A stretch of DNA of 64,000 nucleotides from Salinibacter ruber DSM 13855 (GTDB lineage: Bacteria; Bacteroidota; Rhodothermia; Rhodothermales; Salinibacteraceae). Made by a program: the position numbers and the translations under genes. Position 1 is the first letter of the stretch. Each line of letters begins with the position of its first letter. The DNA is taken from NCBI RefSeq assembly GCF_000013045.1, contig NC_007677.1:434001-498000 (forward strand), given 5' to 3'. Under the pieces are notes generated by a model that searched no databases, was not told the origin of the DNA, and saw only the letters and a list, made by a program, of their open reading frames with translations. This document shows positions 40,690 through 50,123 of the stretch, in pieces.

Positions 40690-43671
40690 ATGTTTCGCAG
40701 GCATCGATACGTCCTCGTCGTACTCTTTCTCATTGGGGCGGCCACGCTCGCGTTTTCGGATGCCGCGGCCCAGTCGGCCGGGATTATTGAGGGCCAGGTC
40801 GTCGACACGGGCGACGGCTCCCCGCTGCCCGGCGCCAACGTGGTCGTGGAGGGCACGTCGATCGGGACGTCCACCGACCCCGACGGGCGGTTCCGGCTCA
40901 CGAGCGTCCCGGCCGGCCCGCAGACCCTAACGGTATCCTTCGTTAGCTACAAGTCCAGCAGCACGACCGTCGACGTGGAGGCGGGCCAGGCCCAAACGGT
41001 CAATGTTGAGCTCGCCAGCGAGGTGCTGGAGGGAGAGGAGGTCGTCGTTCGTGGCCTTCGGCGGAGTCAGTTTCGGTCGATCAACCAGAAGCGACAGTCG
41101 CTCAATATCGTCGACGCCCTGGCGGCCGACCGCATCGGAAACCTGCCCGAGAAGAACATTGCCGAGGCCGTGCAGCGGCTGCCGGGCATCGTGCTCCGAA
41201 ACGACCGCACGGAGGGCCGCTTCGTGTCCATTCGTGGCGGCGCGGCGAATCTCAACAACGTGACGCTCAACGGCAACACGCTCGCCTCCACCGCCGGCTC
41301 GCGGGCCACGGCCCTCGACCTGCTGCCGGCCGAGATGGTGTCGAACGTGGAGGTCACGAAGGCCGTCACGCCGGACATGCCCGGCAACGCCATCGGCGGC
41401 TCGATTGACATCAGCACGCTTTCGGCCTTCGACCGGGAGGGGGCCTTCGCCTTCGGCTCCGTCCGGGCGCTCTCACACGACCAGCAGGTGCCCGACCTCG
41501 GGGAGACGGCGTTTCCGTTCCGCGCGAACGTGACCGCCGGAACGAAGGTCGGCCCGGACGACGCCTTCGGCCTGTTGATCTCGGCCAGCGGCTCGCGCCG
41601 CGACTTTACGACCTCGGGGCTGAAGGGGGAGGGCTGGGGGGAGTTCTCCGGCGAGGGCAGCATCGACCTCCGCCCCGACTTTGGGGGCGCCGTCGTTCCG
41701 GAGGCGCAGGAGCAGATCGTAGAGCGCAACCGCCGTCGCCGCTTTGCGGTGAACGCCAGCCTTGATTGGCGCCCGAACAAGAACGTCGAGGTCTACCTCC
41801 GGCCCTACTACACGTTCACCGACGAGAAGAAGCTGGACAACGAGCTGGAGTACAACATGGTGTACGACCCGGAGGACTATCCGGGGGACCCGCGGCCGAC
41901 CACGACCGAGTCCGGGGCCCGGTTCGCCCGCGGGTTCGGCTCGGTCGACCTCAGCGACACCGACGAGGAGGAGTCGCTCTGGGGCGGGAATCTCGGGGTC
42001 GAGCATCAGTTCGACGGGGCCGTCACCCTCTCGGCAAGCGGCTCCTACTCCCGCGGCGTGCTCGACCGTCGTCAGGAGGACGCCGAGTTCGAGACGCCGG
42101 AAACCACGCGGGCGTCGGGGGTTGCCGACATGGGGAACTTCCTGTTCGACTACTACCCGGAGAACCCCGACTACGTCGGCAATGGCGCCAACTACACCGC
42201 CAACGAGGTGGACCTCGAGTACAACGAGAACATCGAGAACACCTACGCGGCGCAGGCCGACCTCCGCGTTCCGTTCTCGTCCGCTGGCGTGTCCGGCTAC
42301 GTCGAGACCGGGGGCCAGTTTCAGGCCCGCGACAAATCGATCGACGCGGCCGACACCGGGTACGACTACGTCGGGGGCGGCAGCCTCACGCTGGCCGACT
42401 TTGAGGCGCCCCGCGTGCAAACGGTGCAGGTGGGAAATGGCCTGATGCCGTTCGCCAACACCCAGGCGATGGTGGCCGACTTTCTCGGGGATCTCTGCAA
42501 CCCGTCGACCGAGCAGCGCTTCGCCGGCGAGCGGCGCTGCCGGGCCTCCAACGCCGTCTACGAGCGCGTGGGGGCCGAGGACCTGGCCATCGCCGACATT
42601 GAGGACGACTCCGAGAACGCGGAGGCGATTTACGCCGGCTTCGCGATGGCCTCGGTCGAGGTGGGGGCCCTGACCGCCCTCGGCGGCCTTCGCGTCGAGC
42701 ATACCTCCACCGAGACCGACCGCTTTCAGCTCCGGGAGGACGAGGAGTTCGACCCCGAGGAGGACGTGGTTCGGCAGACCTTCGAAAACGCCTACACGAA
42801 CGTTCTCCCGTCCCTGCACCTGACGCTGCAGGCAACGGAGGCCCTGCAGCTGCGGGCCGCCTGGTCCAACACGATTGGACGGCCGGAATACGACGACCTT
42901 GGCGCCTTCAGCGAGGTCGAAATCGTCGAGGAAGGCGGCAATCTCTTGGCGAGCGTGAACGAGGGGAACCCGACCCTCGACCCGTTCACGGCCATGAATT
43001 TCGACCTCGCGGCCGAGTACTACTTCCCCAACGGCGGGCTGGCGTCGATCGGCGGCTTTCACAAGCGGATTGACAACGCCATCTACACGTTCAGCTCCGA
43101 GCAGCGGAACGTACAGGATCCCTTCGGCCAGGGACGCACGTTCGACCGCATCTCTCGATCGCAACTGCGGAACGCGGATTTGGGAACGGTAACCGGCGTG
43201 GAGATTGCCTACCAGCAGCCGTTCACCTTCCTGCCGGAGCCGTTCAACGCGCTCGGCCTCAACGCCAACACGACCCTCACCACTTCGGACGTGGACGTCC
43301 CGGAGTACGAGGACAGTCCCGCCCGGCCCGACTATTCCTTCTTCCAGCAGTCGGACCTGGTCTACAACATCATCCCCTACGTCCAGACCGGAGGCTTCGA
43401 GGCGCGTGTGGCGATCAACTACCAGGGCGAGTACCTGGAGGGCATCGACGGCAGCTCGCCGCTTGAGGACGAATACGTCGGCGACCGCACGACCGTGGAC
43501 ATCAACGCCACGTACCAGTTCCAGTCGGTGCTGGGGGAGCCGGAGCTGTTGCTGCAGGTGCAGAACATCACCAACGAGCCGGAGGTCTTCCAGACGGGGC
43601 GGGCCAAGAACCTCGGGTTCCACTACCGGAGCGGCCGCACCGTGACGGTGGGCCTCTCGACGGAATTTTAG
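40690..43671 (+). CDS. TonB-dependent receptor (Caulobacter type)
   Basis: 993 residues. Signal peptide to AAAQ (about 27), a carboxypeptidase-D-regulatory-like domain (GQVVDTGDGSPLPGANVVVEGTSIGT, about 30-110), plug domain (NIAEAVQRLPGIVL ... IRGGAANLNNVTLNGNTLAS ... EMVSNVEVTKAVTPDMPGNAIGG) and a 22-stranded barrel ending in YRSGRTVTVGLSTEF. The plug motif group is that of the TIGR01782 'Xanthomonas/Caulobacter' receptors, often used for complex sugars or siderophores rather than SusC-type uptake. The start is the ATG at 40690 that gives a clean signal peptide. It acts in the outer membrane; ligand unknown. Confidence 0.92.
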   Translation: MFRRHRYVLVVLFLIGAATLAFSDAAAQSAGIIEGQVVDTGDGSPLPGANVVVEGTSIGTSTDPDGRFRLTSVPAGPQTLTVSFVSYKSSSTTVDVEAGQAQTVNVELASEVLEGEEVVVRGLRRSQFRSINQKRQSLNIVDALAADRIGNLPEKNIAEAVQRLPGIVLRNDRTEGRFVSIRGGAANLNNVTLNGNTLASTAGSRATALDLLPAEMVSNVEVTKAVTPDMPGNAIGGSIDISTLSAFDREGAFAFGSVRALSHDQQVPDLGETAFPFRANVTAGTKVGPDDAFGLLISASGSRRDFTTSGLKGEGWGEFSGEGSIDLRPDFGGAVVPEAQEQIVERNRRRRFAVNASLDWRPNKNVEVYLRPYYTFTDEKKLDNELEYNMVYDPEDYPGDPRPTTTESGARFARGFGSVDLSDTDEEESLWGGNLGVEHQFDGAVTLSASGSYSRGVLDRRQEDAEFETPETTRASGVADMGNFLFDYYPENPDYVGNGANYTANEVDLEYNENIENTYAAQADLRVPFSSAGVSGYVETGGQFQARDKSIDAADTGYDYVGGGSLTLADFEAPRVQTVQVGNGLMPFANTQAMVADFLGDLCNPSTEQRFAGERRCRASNAVYERVGAEDLAIADIEDDSENAEAIYAGFAMASVEVGALTALGGLRVEHTSTETDRFQLREDEEFDPEEDVVRQTFENAYTNVLPSLHLTLQATEALQLRAAWSNTIGRPEYDDLGAFSEVEIVEEGGNLLASVNEGNPTLDPFTAMNFDLAAEYYFPNGGLASIGGFHKRIDNAIYTFSSEQRNVQDPFGQGRTFDRISRSQLRNADLGTVTGVEIAYQQPFTFLPEPFNALGLNANTTLTTSDVDVPEYEDSPARPDYSFFQQSDLVYNIIPYVQTGGFEARVAINYQGEYLEGIDGSSPLEDEYVGDRTTVDINATYQFQSVLGEPELLLQVQNITNEPEVFQTGRAKNLGFHYRSGRTVTVGLSTEF

Positions 43672-43709
43672 GTCGACACGGCGCCCCACACTTGTCGTTC
43701 CTCACACGT

Positions 43710-43736
43710 CCCCTTCCCCGTCGCCGGGGGAGGGGG
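43710..43736 (+). terminator. Hairpin after the TonB receptor gene
   Basis: CCCCTTCCCC (43710-43719) faces GGGGGAGGGGG (43726-43736) across a six-base loop, about 40 bases after the receptor stop. It forms a strong GC stem without a T-tract. Confidence 0.4.
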
Positions 43737-43740
43737 ATGC

Positions 43741-45253
43741 ATGTTTCTGCCCATCCTGCGGGAGGCGCAACGCCAACGCGCCGTTCCCAACGCCCTTTGC
43801 GGGAGCGGCCGCCTCGACGTGAAGCCCTGCAGGGCATCTCCAAACTACTACGGCAACCCCGGGTCCGGGGTCGTGGTGCCGGTGGGGAGGCACGGCACCC
43901 TCGCGGTGGCCTCCCAGGAGCCGCAGGCAATCGGGCCGTTCGACCGGCACCTGATCGAGGTGCTTGGGAGCTACGCGGCGGTGGTGCTCGATCAACTTGG
44001 ACACGAGCAGAGCCTCCGGGAGCGACAGGAAAAGATCGAGGCCCTCTACGAGGCCACCCAGCGCCTGCTTACCGCCGAGTAATTCGAATCGGTGTCCACG
44101 CGCATCCACAAGTTGCTCGAAGACATCTTCGACTACCCCCTCCAGAACACGGGATTCGTGGACGGCGAGAGCATTGTCCTGGACCAGACCTCGGCCGAGC
44201 ATGCAGTGGGCGTGCCGCCTCCGGAGCGCCGGTCGACGGACGGAGACAGTCTCTCCGCCCAGGCCTTGCGCGGGCCGGCAATACGGTCGTGGTCGACGAT
44301 GCGGGCTCCCTGGACAACGATGTGGAGTACGGGGCGCTCCGCACCGCCACGGCGGTTCCCATCGGGGAATGGGGCGTTGTCGTCATCGGCAAAACAGAGG
44401 TGGAGGCCTTCGATCCATTCAATCTCCGCCTGATCGAGGTGCTGTCGGGCTACGCCGCCCTCGTGCTCAACCGGCTGGACCGGGAGGCAACCCTCCGCGA
44501 AGCGAAGGAGGAGGCCGAAGAGGCAAGCCGGATGAAGTCGGCCCTGCTCGCAAACATGAGCCACGAGATCCGAACGCCCCTCACCTCCATCATCGGGTTT
44601 GCCGAGGTGGTTGGCACCGAGACCAGCACACTCGACCTGCCGACGGGCAGCCCGCTGCCCGACTGTGCCGACCGGATTGAACAAGGGGGAAGCGACTTCT
44701 CGATACGCTTGAGGGGGTGCTCAACCTCTCGAAGCTGGAGGCGGGCCAGATGGAGCTTGACGCCGAACCGGTGCCCCTGATCTCGGAGGTCCAGCGGGTC
44801 GCCGAAGAGCTTCAACCGAAGGCCCGGGAGAAGGAAATCGACCTTCGGTTGGAGACGGAAAACGCGTGGGCGGAGGCCGACGAGGGGGGCGTGCAAATTA
44901 TCGCGCGAAACCTGCTTTCCAACGCGATCAAGTACACCGAGGCCGATGGAACCGTCTGGGTTCGGAGCTACAGGGCGGACGGCCGTGCGGTGCTGGAGGT
45001 CGAAGACACCGGCATCGGGATGGCACCGGAAGCGGTCGACGATCTTTTTGAGCCGTTCCGACAGGCGTCCGAAGGGTTTAGCCGCGAGTATGAGGGGACG
45101 GGCGTGGGACTGGCGGTCACGAAGAGGGCGGCCGAAGAGATGGACGGGAGTGTCGACGTCGACACCGAAGAGGGAGAAGGAAGCCGATTCACGGTGCGGC
45201 TTCCGACGGCCGGAGGGGGAGAAGCGAGCGAGAATGGAGAGCGGACGCCCTGA
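43741..45253 (+). pseudogene. Decayed GAF-HisKA-HATPase histidine kinase
   Basis: The region aligns in pieces with the C-terminal half of the intact kinase at 9673-13008. A first segment (43741-44079) carries GAF sequence and ends at an in-frame TAA (44080-44082), after which the same frame continues with FESVSTRIHKLLEDIFDYPL. Near 44275 the frame shifts; the next runs from GNTVVVDDAGSLDNDVEYGA through MKSALLANMSHEIRTPLTSI to about 44690. A G-run there shifts the frame again, and RLLDTLEGVLNLSKLEAG plus the ATPase domain (NLLSNAIKYTEADG, DTGIGMAP, GTGVGLAVTK) finish at 45253. One stop and two frameshifts make it non-functional, unless the downstream ATPase part is made alone. Confidence 0.85.
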
Positions 45254-45496
45254 TCGCGAGGGCGGACCCGTCGGTTGCTCTCGCCGGCCGACCGGCCCAG
45301 GGAATCCGGCTCGTCTTTCCTCGACGGGTGGGCCCCTCGACTGGCAGGCCCCTTGACTGGCGAGGCGTCGCCTGCATGAGAGGGGCCTCGTCCCTTCGAA
45401 CGGCCCGTCGCCGGAGGGTCCCTTTTGCCCCGGCAACTTTGTTCCGGCAACCAGAACCGCCCGGACGGACCGCCCCCCCATGCTCCTTCTGAAAAT

Positions 45497-45523
45497 TAAT
45501 GTTGTGTAATCGAAAGCGCTTGC
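45497..45523 (+). promoter_or_regulatory. Orphan promoter with LacI-type operator
   Basis: TAATGTTG (45497-45504) is one change from the Bacteroidota -7 element TAnnTTTG. GAAAGCGCTTGC (45512-45523) shares the AAGCGCTT core with the operator in front of the LacI-type gene. The spacing resembles that at the susC promoter. No intact gene follows on this strand. Confidence 0.5.
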
Positions 45524-45647
45524 GGCAAAACGACGGAGGGCACTTGGGGTTGTTGGACCCGGCACTGACTGGCAGGGGCGAACCGCAACGGCGGGGCGGT
45601 CGTCCCCCGAACGAATTCTTCTCACGATCAGAGGGCACGCCCCATGA

Positions 45648-45824
45648 CACCTCTTCGACGCCTGGCTCCGACATGCCACGGCCGCTCACGTCACCGAGTA
45701 CGGCGGGGACTGTCCGCACTACCGCACGCGGACGACGTGGACGGTCCGCGTTCTCGACGGCTACGTCCGTTGCCAGGCGTGCGGACACAGTCCACTTGAA
45801 CGAAACGGCTCCGTGCCGACGTGA
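45648..45824 (+). pseudogene. Short broken frame with zinc-ribbon-like cysteines
   Basis: 58 codons follow directly on an in-frame TGA (45645-45647) and end at TGA 45822-45824. The translation includes HLFDAWLRHATAAHVTEYGG, then DCPHYRTRTTWTVRVLDGYV, then RCQACGHSPLERNG, with a CxxH and a CxxCGH pair that could bind zinc. It looks like coding sequence but has no ATG/GTG start, so it is best read as the tail of a damaged gene or a frame broken by one base. No family was recognised. Confidence 0.35.
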
Positions 45825-45881
45825 GGGACGACCGTATCTTGTGGCTTGCAGCCCGCCTCAGGAGGAAAGGGACGGCGGGCG

Positions 45882-47501
45882 TTACCAGAAAACGACCAGC
45901 ATCACCGCCGTGAGGGCGAGCACCGTGGCCGCGTGGACCCGGTAGTTCTTGTACCAGGCCATTGCGGGGCCGGTCTCAAGCACCCGATTCGCCCAGGTCA
46001 GGTCGTCGATCTCCTCCTCGGCCGGGGGAGGGCCCAGTGTCAGCGAGAAGGCGACGAGCATTCCGAGGCAGAGCGCCGTGAGGATGCCGGCGATGATCGT
46101 AAAGTGGAGGTCGATCGGTGCGTCGGCAAACAGGAGGCCGTCCTGGGCACACAGGAAGACGGCAATCGAAAGGGCATGGCCCCCCAGCAGCGTCGCGAAG
46201 GCCCCGCTGCCGTTTGTGCGCGGCCAGAAGATCCCGAGCAGAAAGACGGCCACCACCGGCGGCACCAGGTACGAGAGGACGGACTGAATGTAGCTCCACA
46301 GGCCCGGAAACTCGCGAATCTGCGGGGCCCACACCGCCGCGAAGAGCATCAGGATGATCGTCGTAACGCGGCCAACCGTGCCGACCTGTTGAGGCGTAAG
46401 GTCCGGCCACCGGGGCTTGACGAAATCGATGGTGATGAGCGTGGAGGCCGAGTTGAGCGTCGAGTCGATGGTGGACATGATGGCGGCGATGAGGCCGGCC
46501 ATGACGAGCCCCACAATGCCCACCGGCAGCAGGTCCGTCACGAGCGTGGGAAAGACCTGATCGGGGTTGCCAAGGTCCGGGTACAGTTGCAGGGCGAAGG
46601 CCCCGGGCAGCACCATGATGAAGAGGGGGAGCAATTTTAGGAGGCCGCCGAGCATGGCCCCCCATCGGGCGTTGTCTAGGTCACGCGCCCCCAGGATGCG
46701 CTGCACGATGTACTGGTTGAGGCCCCAGTAGTAGAAGCCGAGGATGGGCACGCCCACGAGCGTTCCGAGCCAGGGGAGCCCCTCGGCCCCCATCGGGCGC
46801 ATCAACGATAGATGCCCCTCTGGCAGCTGCGCCGTGGCCTGCGCCCAGGAGAAGTCGAACTCGGCGAATGTGATGCCGGCGATAAAGACAGACCCCACCA
46901 GCAGAATGACGGCCTGCAGAATGTCGGTGTAGACGACGGCCGCGAGCCCGCCGGCGGCGGTGTACACGCCGGCAATGAGCGCGAGGATGAAGCACGTCAC
47001 GTAGAAGTCCATCTCCGGTCCCATGCCCGGGATAAGGTCTGGGAAGAACGTTTTGATGACCAGCGTCCCGGCATAGATCCCACCCGCCGTGTCGATAATG
47101 ACGCTCGTAAAGATCGTGAGCCCCGAAAAGTACTTCCGGGAGCGGACGTCGAACCGCTTTTCCAGGTACTCCGGAATGGTCGTGAGGCCCGACCGGATGA
47201 AGAAGGGGACGAAGAAGACGGCGATGAACACGAGCACAATCCCGGCCATCCACTCGTAGTTCGAGACCGCAATGCCCGTCCGGTAGGCGTCGCCGGCGAG
47301 CCCGATCAGGGTCGTGCTCGAAATGTTCGACGCGAAGAGCGAGAACCCAATGGTGCCCCACGTGAGCGTGCGCCCGGCGAGAAAAAGGTCCTCACCACTC
47401 TCGATGCGCTGGGCCACGACGTACCCGATGATCCCGACGACGGCGAAGTACCCGACGATGATGGCCAGGTCTAGGGGGGCGAGGGGAAAGTCCGGGGACA
47501 T
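45882..47501 (-). CDS. Sodium/solute symporter (SSS family), probable sugar uptake
   Basis: 539 residues with 13-14 membrane helices. The SSS pattern is clear: GYVVAQRIESGEDLFLAGRTLTWGTIGFSLFASNISSTTLIGLAG in the first helices, GLTTIPEYLEKRFDVRSRKY, and GLVMAGLIAAIMSTIDSTLNSASTLITIDFVKP in helices 8-9, the signature region with the Na2-site serines. Resemblance to vSGLT-like sugar carriers and its place in an alpha-glucan locus suggest sodium-coupled import of glucose or a maltooligosaccharide. Start at 47501 (ATG) gives MSPDFPLAPLDLAIIVGY. A LacI-type operator (47571-47582) lies just downstream of its candidate promoter, so it is probably in the same regulon as susC. Confidence 0.88.
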   Translation of the reverse strand: MSPDFPLAPLDLAIIVGYFAVVGIIGYVVAQRIESGEDLFLAGRTLTWGTIGFSLFASNISSTTLIGLAGDAYRTGIAVSNYEWMAGIVLVFIAVFFVPFFIRSGLTTIPEYLEKRFDVRSRKYFSGLTIFTSVIIDTAGGIYAGTLVIKTFFPDLIPGMGPEMDFYVTCFILALIAGVYTAAGGLAAVVYTDILQAVILLVGSVFIAGITFAEFDFSWAQATAQLPEGHLSLMRPMGAEGLPWLGTLVGVPILGFYYWGLNQYIVQRILGARDLDNARWGAMLGGLLKLLPLFIMVLPGAFALQLYPDLGNPDQVFPTLVTDLLPVGIVGLVMAGLIAAIMSTIDSTLNSASTLITIDFVKPRWPDLTPQQVGTVGRVTTIILMLFAAVWAPQIREFPGLWSYIQSVLSYLVPPVVAVFLLGIFWPRTNGSGAFATLLGGHALSIAVFLCAQDGLLFADAPIDLHFTIIAGILTALCLGMLVAFSLTLGPPPAEEEIDDLTWANRVLETGPAMAWYKNYRVHAATVLALTAVMLVVFW

Positions 47502-47570
47502 GGGGCGGAATGGGATTGGGGAAACGCCGGAGCGTTTGCAGGAAGCCGTAATGGTTTCGCGGCCGTTGAT

Positions 47571-47614
47571 GTAAGCGGTTACGAAAAAGTAGCAAGGGCG
47601 AGGAAGGGACGCAA
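47571..47614 (-). promoter_or_regulatory. Promoter and LacI-type operator of the symporter gene
   Basis: On the minus strand, TTG (47614-47612) and TACTTTTT (47591-47584) lie 20 bases apart, similar to the Bacteroidota -33/-7 pair. GTAACCGCTTAC (47582-47571), a near-palindrome related to GTAAGCGCTTAC, begins right after the -7 element, where a bound repressor would block transcription. Confidence 0.6.
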
Positions 47615-47720
47615 GATGCAGTCTCGTGTGGAGGATCCGGCCGTGGCCCCAATTTGCTCCGGGGCAGCGGGCAAGACGGGGGCAAGACCCCTCCCGCAAC
47701 GCGTGTGTTTGACTGCGTGT

Positions 47721-48836
47721 GTCTGAGAACGGGCTGTGCTACATGTGCATCACATATGTCAGTCACCGATACAGGCTCTTCAGGGCCGTTCCAGGGCGCC
47801 CAAGGAGCTCGTTGGCCAAAAATCCAACCATGTAGGCCAGAAGCTTTGCCACCGTTCGCGTCATGATGCCCCACACCGATCGAGCTCGGGTTTCTTCCAT
47901 CTGGAACTGATCCTGCAGTGAACCAAACACACTTTCTATTCGAGCCCGAAGGCCGCGGTGCCAGGCCCGGAGCGTAGCCTCTTCTCTAGAGGCGGCTTCC
48001 TTGCTACGTCGAAGGGCATACCAGAGCGCTCCCCCGTTTTTTCCAAAAAGCCCCGTGAGCCAGTCCCCGCAGTACCCGTTGTCGGCCAGGACGGGGCGCG
48101 CCTCTGAATAAAGGGCTGACTGCTTCTGCTGCCAGGCCGCTTCGACGTCAAGCAGATGCCCTTGGGCGCGACGCTCTCCGACGTTCGCTGGGCTGAGCAC
48201 GAAGTCACAGATTGCTCCAGTACTTGACACAAGCAGATGGAGCCGAAACCCGAGGAAAAATTGCCGCTTCGAAGGAGAAAAACCGGCCTCAGCCGCCCAA
48301 ATCGACATCTGCGCCGATTTCCAGCGGGGCGACTCGGCAGTGGTAATCGGTGCCGAATCCATCGAAAGCCACATCGCCAACAGGCGAAATCGGTTCATCA
48401 GACTGCGGAGCATCTCCCGCTGAATACCCATCAGGTTCTTGCGCCTGCGGTGATAACGAGAGCGGCTAATGAGACCTGGAAACAGGTGAAGGTAGTCCTT
48501 CTTGACCACCCGATGAAAGCTCAGTTCCGAGTCGTTGGAGCGTCCTTCCTGCATGATGGACAAGGTGATGACTTCCGAATCGGACAGGCCCATCTGGTTG
48601 GTACTCCTGCGGAACCGAACCCAGTCAGGGGCTACCTCAGGATAGAGGTCGTCAACAATGCAATAGAGAATCAGGAACAACTCTTCGGTCGAGAGGGTCG
48701 GTTCGATCATAACAGCAGGGGTATGGTATCCGGTTGGATGAGTGTAAAGTCCCATTCGAGACCGGAAAACCGCTCCTGCTGTTTCTATTTGGATACATCA
48801 CATACCTTCGACATGTAGCACAAGCCGTTCTGAGAC
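47721..48836. mobile_element. IS982-family insertion sequence
   Basis: 1116 bases bounded by imperfect inverted repeats (23 of 26 positions match): left 47721-47746, right 48811-48836; the inner part GTGCTACATGT is identical at both ends. It carries one transposase gene on the minus strand. No target-site duplication is evident next to the repeats. The element lies between the symporter promoter and the LacI regulator promoter and does not interrupt a recognisable gene. Confidence 0.85.
47763..48755 (-). CDS. IS982 family transposase
   Basis: 330 residues from the furthest start; ATG at 48710 (MIEPTLSTEELF) is a good alternative giving 315 residues. DDE catalytic candidates sit in MDSAPITT, LADNGYCGDW and RARIESVFGSLQDQF, followed by the conserved RTVAKLLAYMVGFLANEL tail of the IS982 group. 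The frame is intact and the terminal repeats are well preserved, so the element may be active or recently inserted. Codon composition is a little less GC-rich than the neighbours. Confidence 0.88.
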   Translation of the reverse strand: MGLYTHPTGYHTPAVMIEPTLSTEELFLILYCIVDDLYPEVAPDWVRFRRSTNQMGLSDSEVITLSIMQEGRSNDSELSFHRVVKKDYLHLFPGLISRSRYHRRRKNLMGIQREMLRSLMNRFRLLAMWLSMDSAPITTAESPRWKSAQMSIWAAEAGFSPSKRQFFLGFRLHLLVSSTGAICDFVLSPANVGERRAQGHLLDVEAAWQQKQSALYSEARPVLADNGYCGDWLTGLFGKNGGALWYALRRSKEAASREEATLRAWHRGLRARIESVFGSLQDQFQMEETRARSVWGIMTRTVAKLLAYMVGFLANELLGRPGTALKSLYR

Positions 48837-48952
48837 GTGGCGGTACGGGGGATCCAGGTCCGGGACAATCGTCCCGAGCGTCCCTCTACAGGGTGGCCTG
48901 AAAAATGCACGTGACCTGTGTGCCGTTCGCAGCATCGCAGACGCACATCACC

Positions 48953-48993
48953 TTGACATTGTACTACCCCAGTGTTAGCGTGTAAGCGCTTAC
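48953..48993 (+). promoter_or_regulatory. Promoter and palindromic operator of the LacI regulator gene
   Basis: TTGACA (48953-48958), 17 bases, then TAGCGT (48976-48981) make a sigma70-like promoter; directly adjoining it is the perfect 12-base palindrome GTAAGCGCTTAC (48982-48993), typical of LacI/CcpA-type operators. It lies 36 bases before the GTG start at 49029, so the regulator probably represses itself. Confidence 0.75.
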
Positions 48994-49028
48994 GCACGCA
49001 GTTTATCACATTCACGCCCCTTCTATTT

Positions 49029-50111
49029 GTGTCGACGACCATTTACGACATAGCGGAACGGGCAGACGTGTCGACGGCGACAGTGTCCCGGGTCTTCAAC
49101 GACGAATCTGGGGTGAGTGAAGACACGCGGCAACATGTGCTCGACGCGGCGGCGGCCCTGAACTACCGCCCCCACGCCTCGGCACAGAACCTGGCGCGGC
49201 AGCACACGAACCAGATTGCCGTCGTGGCGCCGGTCGTGGCAAACTACTTTTACATGCACGTGATGCGTGGCATTCAACACGCCCTTGCGGACCGGGACAT
49301 GGACCTCATGGTGCATGCCCCGGCGAACCCGCAGGACCGCATTCACGAGCAGCCCGATCCGAAGTCCCTCAATACCTACATGGCCCGGGCGCTCCAGCCG
49401 GGGCGGAACGACGGCATTCTTCTGCTCTCGATGCCGTTGACGGACGAATGGGCTGACCGACTGGCGGAGACCAGCCGGGCGGTCGTCCTGGTGGACGGCG
49501 AGCACCCCCGATTTGAGTCGTTCGCGGTAGACAGTCGGGAGGGGGGATACAAGGCGACGCAGCACCTGATCGATAGGGGGTACGAGCGCATCGGGCACAT
49601 TACCGTCGAGTACGATCCGCCCCCGGCCCGCTACCGTCGAGAAGGCTACGAGCAGGCGCTCCGGGACGACAACCGGGCGGTGCAGGACAAACTGATCGCC
49701 GCGAGCGACGAGCGGCCGTTTGCGTTCTCCGAAAAAGGCGGGTACCGAGCCATGACGACCCTTCTCGGACGGAAGCCCCGACCGGACGCGGTGTTCGCGG
49801 CGTCGGACATGCAGGCGATGGGGGCCATGCAGGCGGCCCACGAGAACGACCTCCGTGTGCCGGAGGACCTTGCGATCGTCGGGTTCGACGATCTCGAACT
49901 GAGCCGGTGTGCCGGCCTTACGACGCTTCGCCAACCGGCCCGTACCATGGGCACCCGGGCAACCCGAACCCTGCTTCGACGCATTGAAGCGGCCGGCGCC
50001 CCCCCGGTGTCAAGCACCGTGTTCTCCCCGGAGCTCGTCGTCCGTCGGACGTGTGGGGAGCGGCCCGAGTCCGAAGCCGCGTCGCCCGGGTTCGTGCTGA
50101 GAGACCAGTGA
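49029..50111 (+). CDS. LacI family transcriptional regulator
   Basis: 360 residues from GTG 49029, chosen because the helix-turn-helix begins at once (TIYDIAERADVSTATVSRVF, with the hinge helix YRPHASAQNLA at about 50-60). The periplasmic-binding-like effector domain follows: TNQIAVVAPVVANYFYMHVM, GILLLSMPL, GYKATQHLIDRGYERIGHI, FAASDMQAMGAMQAAHENDLRVPEDLAIVGFDDLELS. The ligand is presumably maltose, a related glucan product, or a phosphorylated sugar. Its likely targets share the AAGCGCTT-core operator: its own promoter, the symporter, and susC, which starts 166 bases after this gene. Confidence 0.94.
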   Translation: MSTTIYDIAERADVSTATVSRVFNDESGVSEDTRQHVLDAAAALNYRPHASAQNLARQHTNQIAVVAPVVANYFYMHVMRGIQHALADRDMDLMVHAPANPQDRIHEQPDPKSLNTYMARALQPGRNDGILLLSMPLTDEWADRLAETSRAVVLVDGEHPRFESFAVDSREGGYKATQHLIDRGYERIGHITVEYDPPPARYRREGYEQALRDDNRAVQDKLIAASDERPFAFSEKGGYRAMTTLLGRKPRPDAVFAASDMQAMGAMQAAHENDLRVPEDLAIVGFDDLELSRCAGLTTLRQPARTMGTRATRTLLRRIEAAGAPPVSSTVFSPELVVRRTCGERPESEAASPGFVLRDQ

Positions 50112-50123
50112 AGGGGGGCGTTC

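Larger units (their letters stand above)
45254..45881. other. Intergenic region with orphan LacI-type promoter and a broken zinc-ribbon reading frame
   Basis: 628 bases between the decayed kinase and the symporter stop. It has short GC hairpins around 45350-45400, then a promoter-like site at 45497-45504 with an AAGCGCTT operator core at 45514-45521, then the short frame at 45648-45824. No intact gene was recognised. Confidence 0.45.

Noticed and set aside
43741-45253. Two or three separate small signalling genes (GAF protein, kinase fragment)
   Set aside because: The pieces line up in order with one intact paralogue and are linked by a stop and two frameshifts, so a single decayed gene is simpler.
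47721-48836. Target-site duplication for the IS982 element
   Set aside because: The bases directly outside the repeats on the two sides do not form a direct repeat of useful length.
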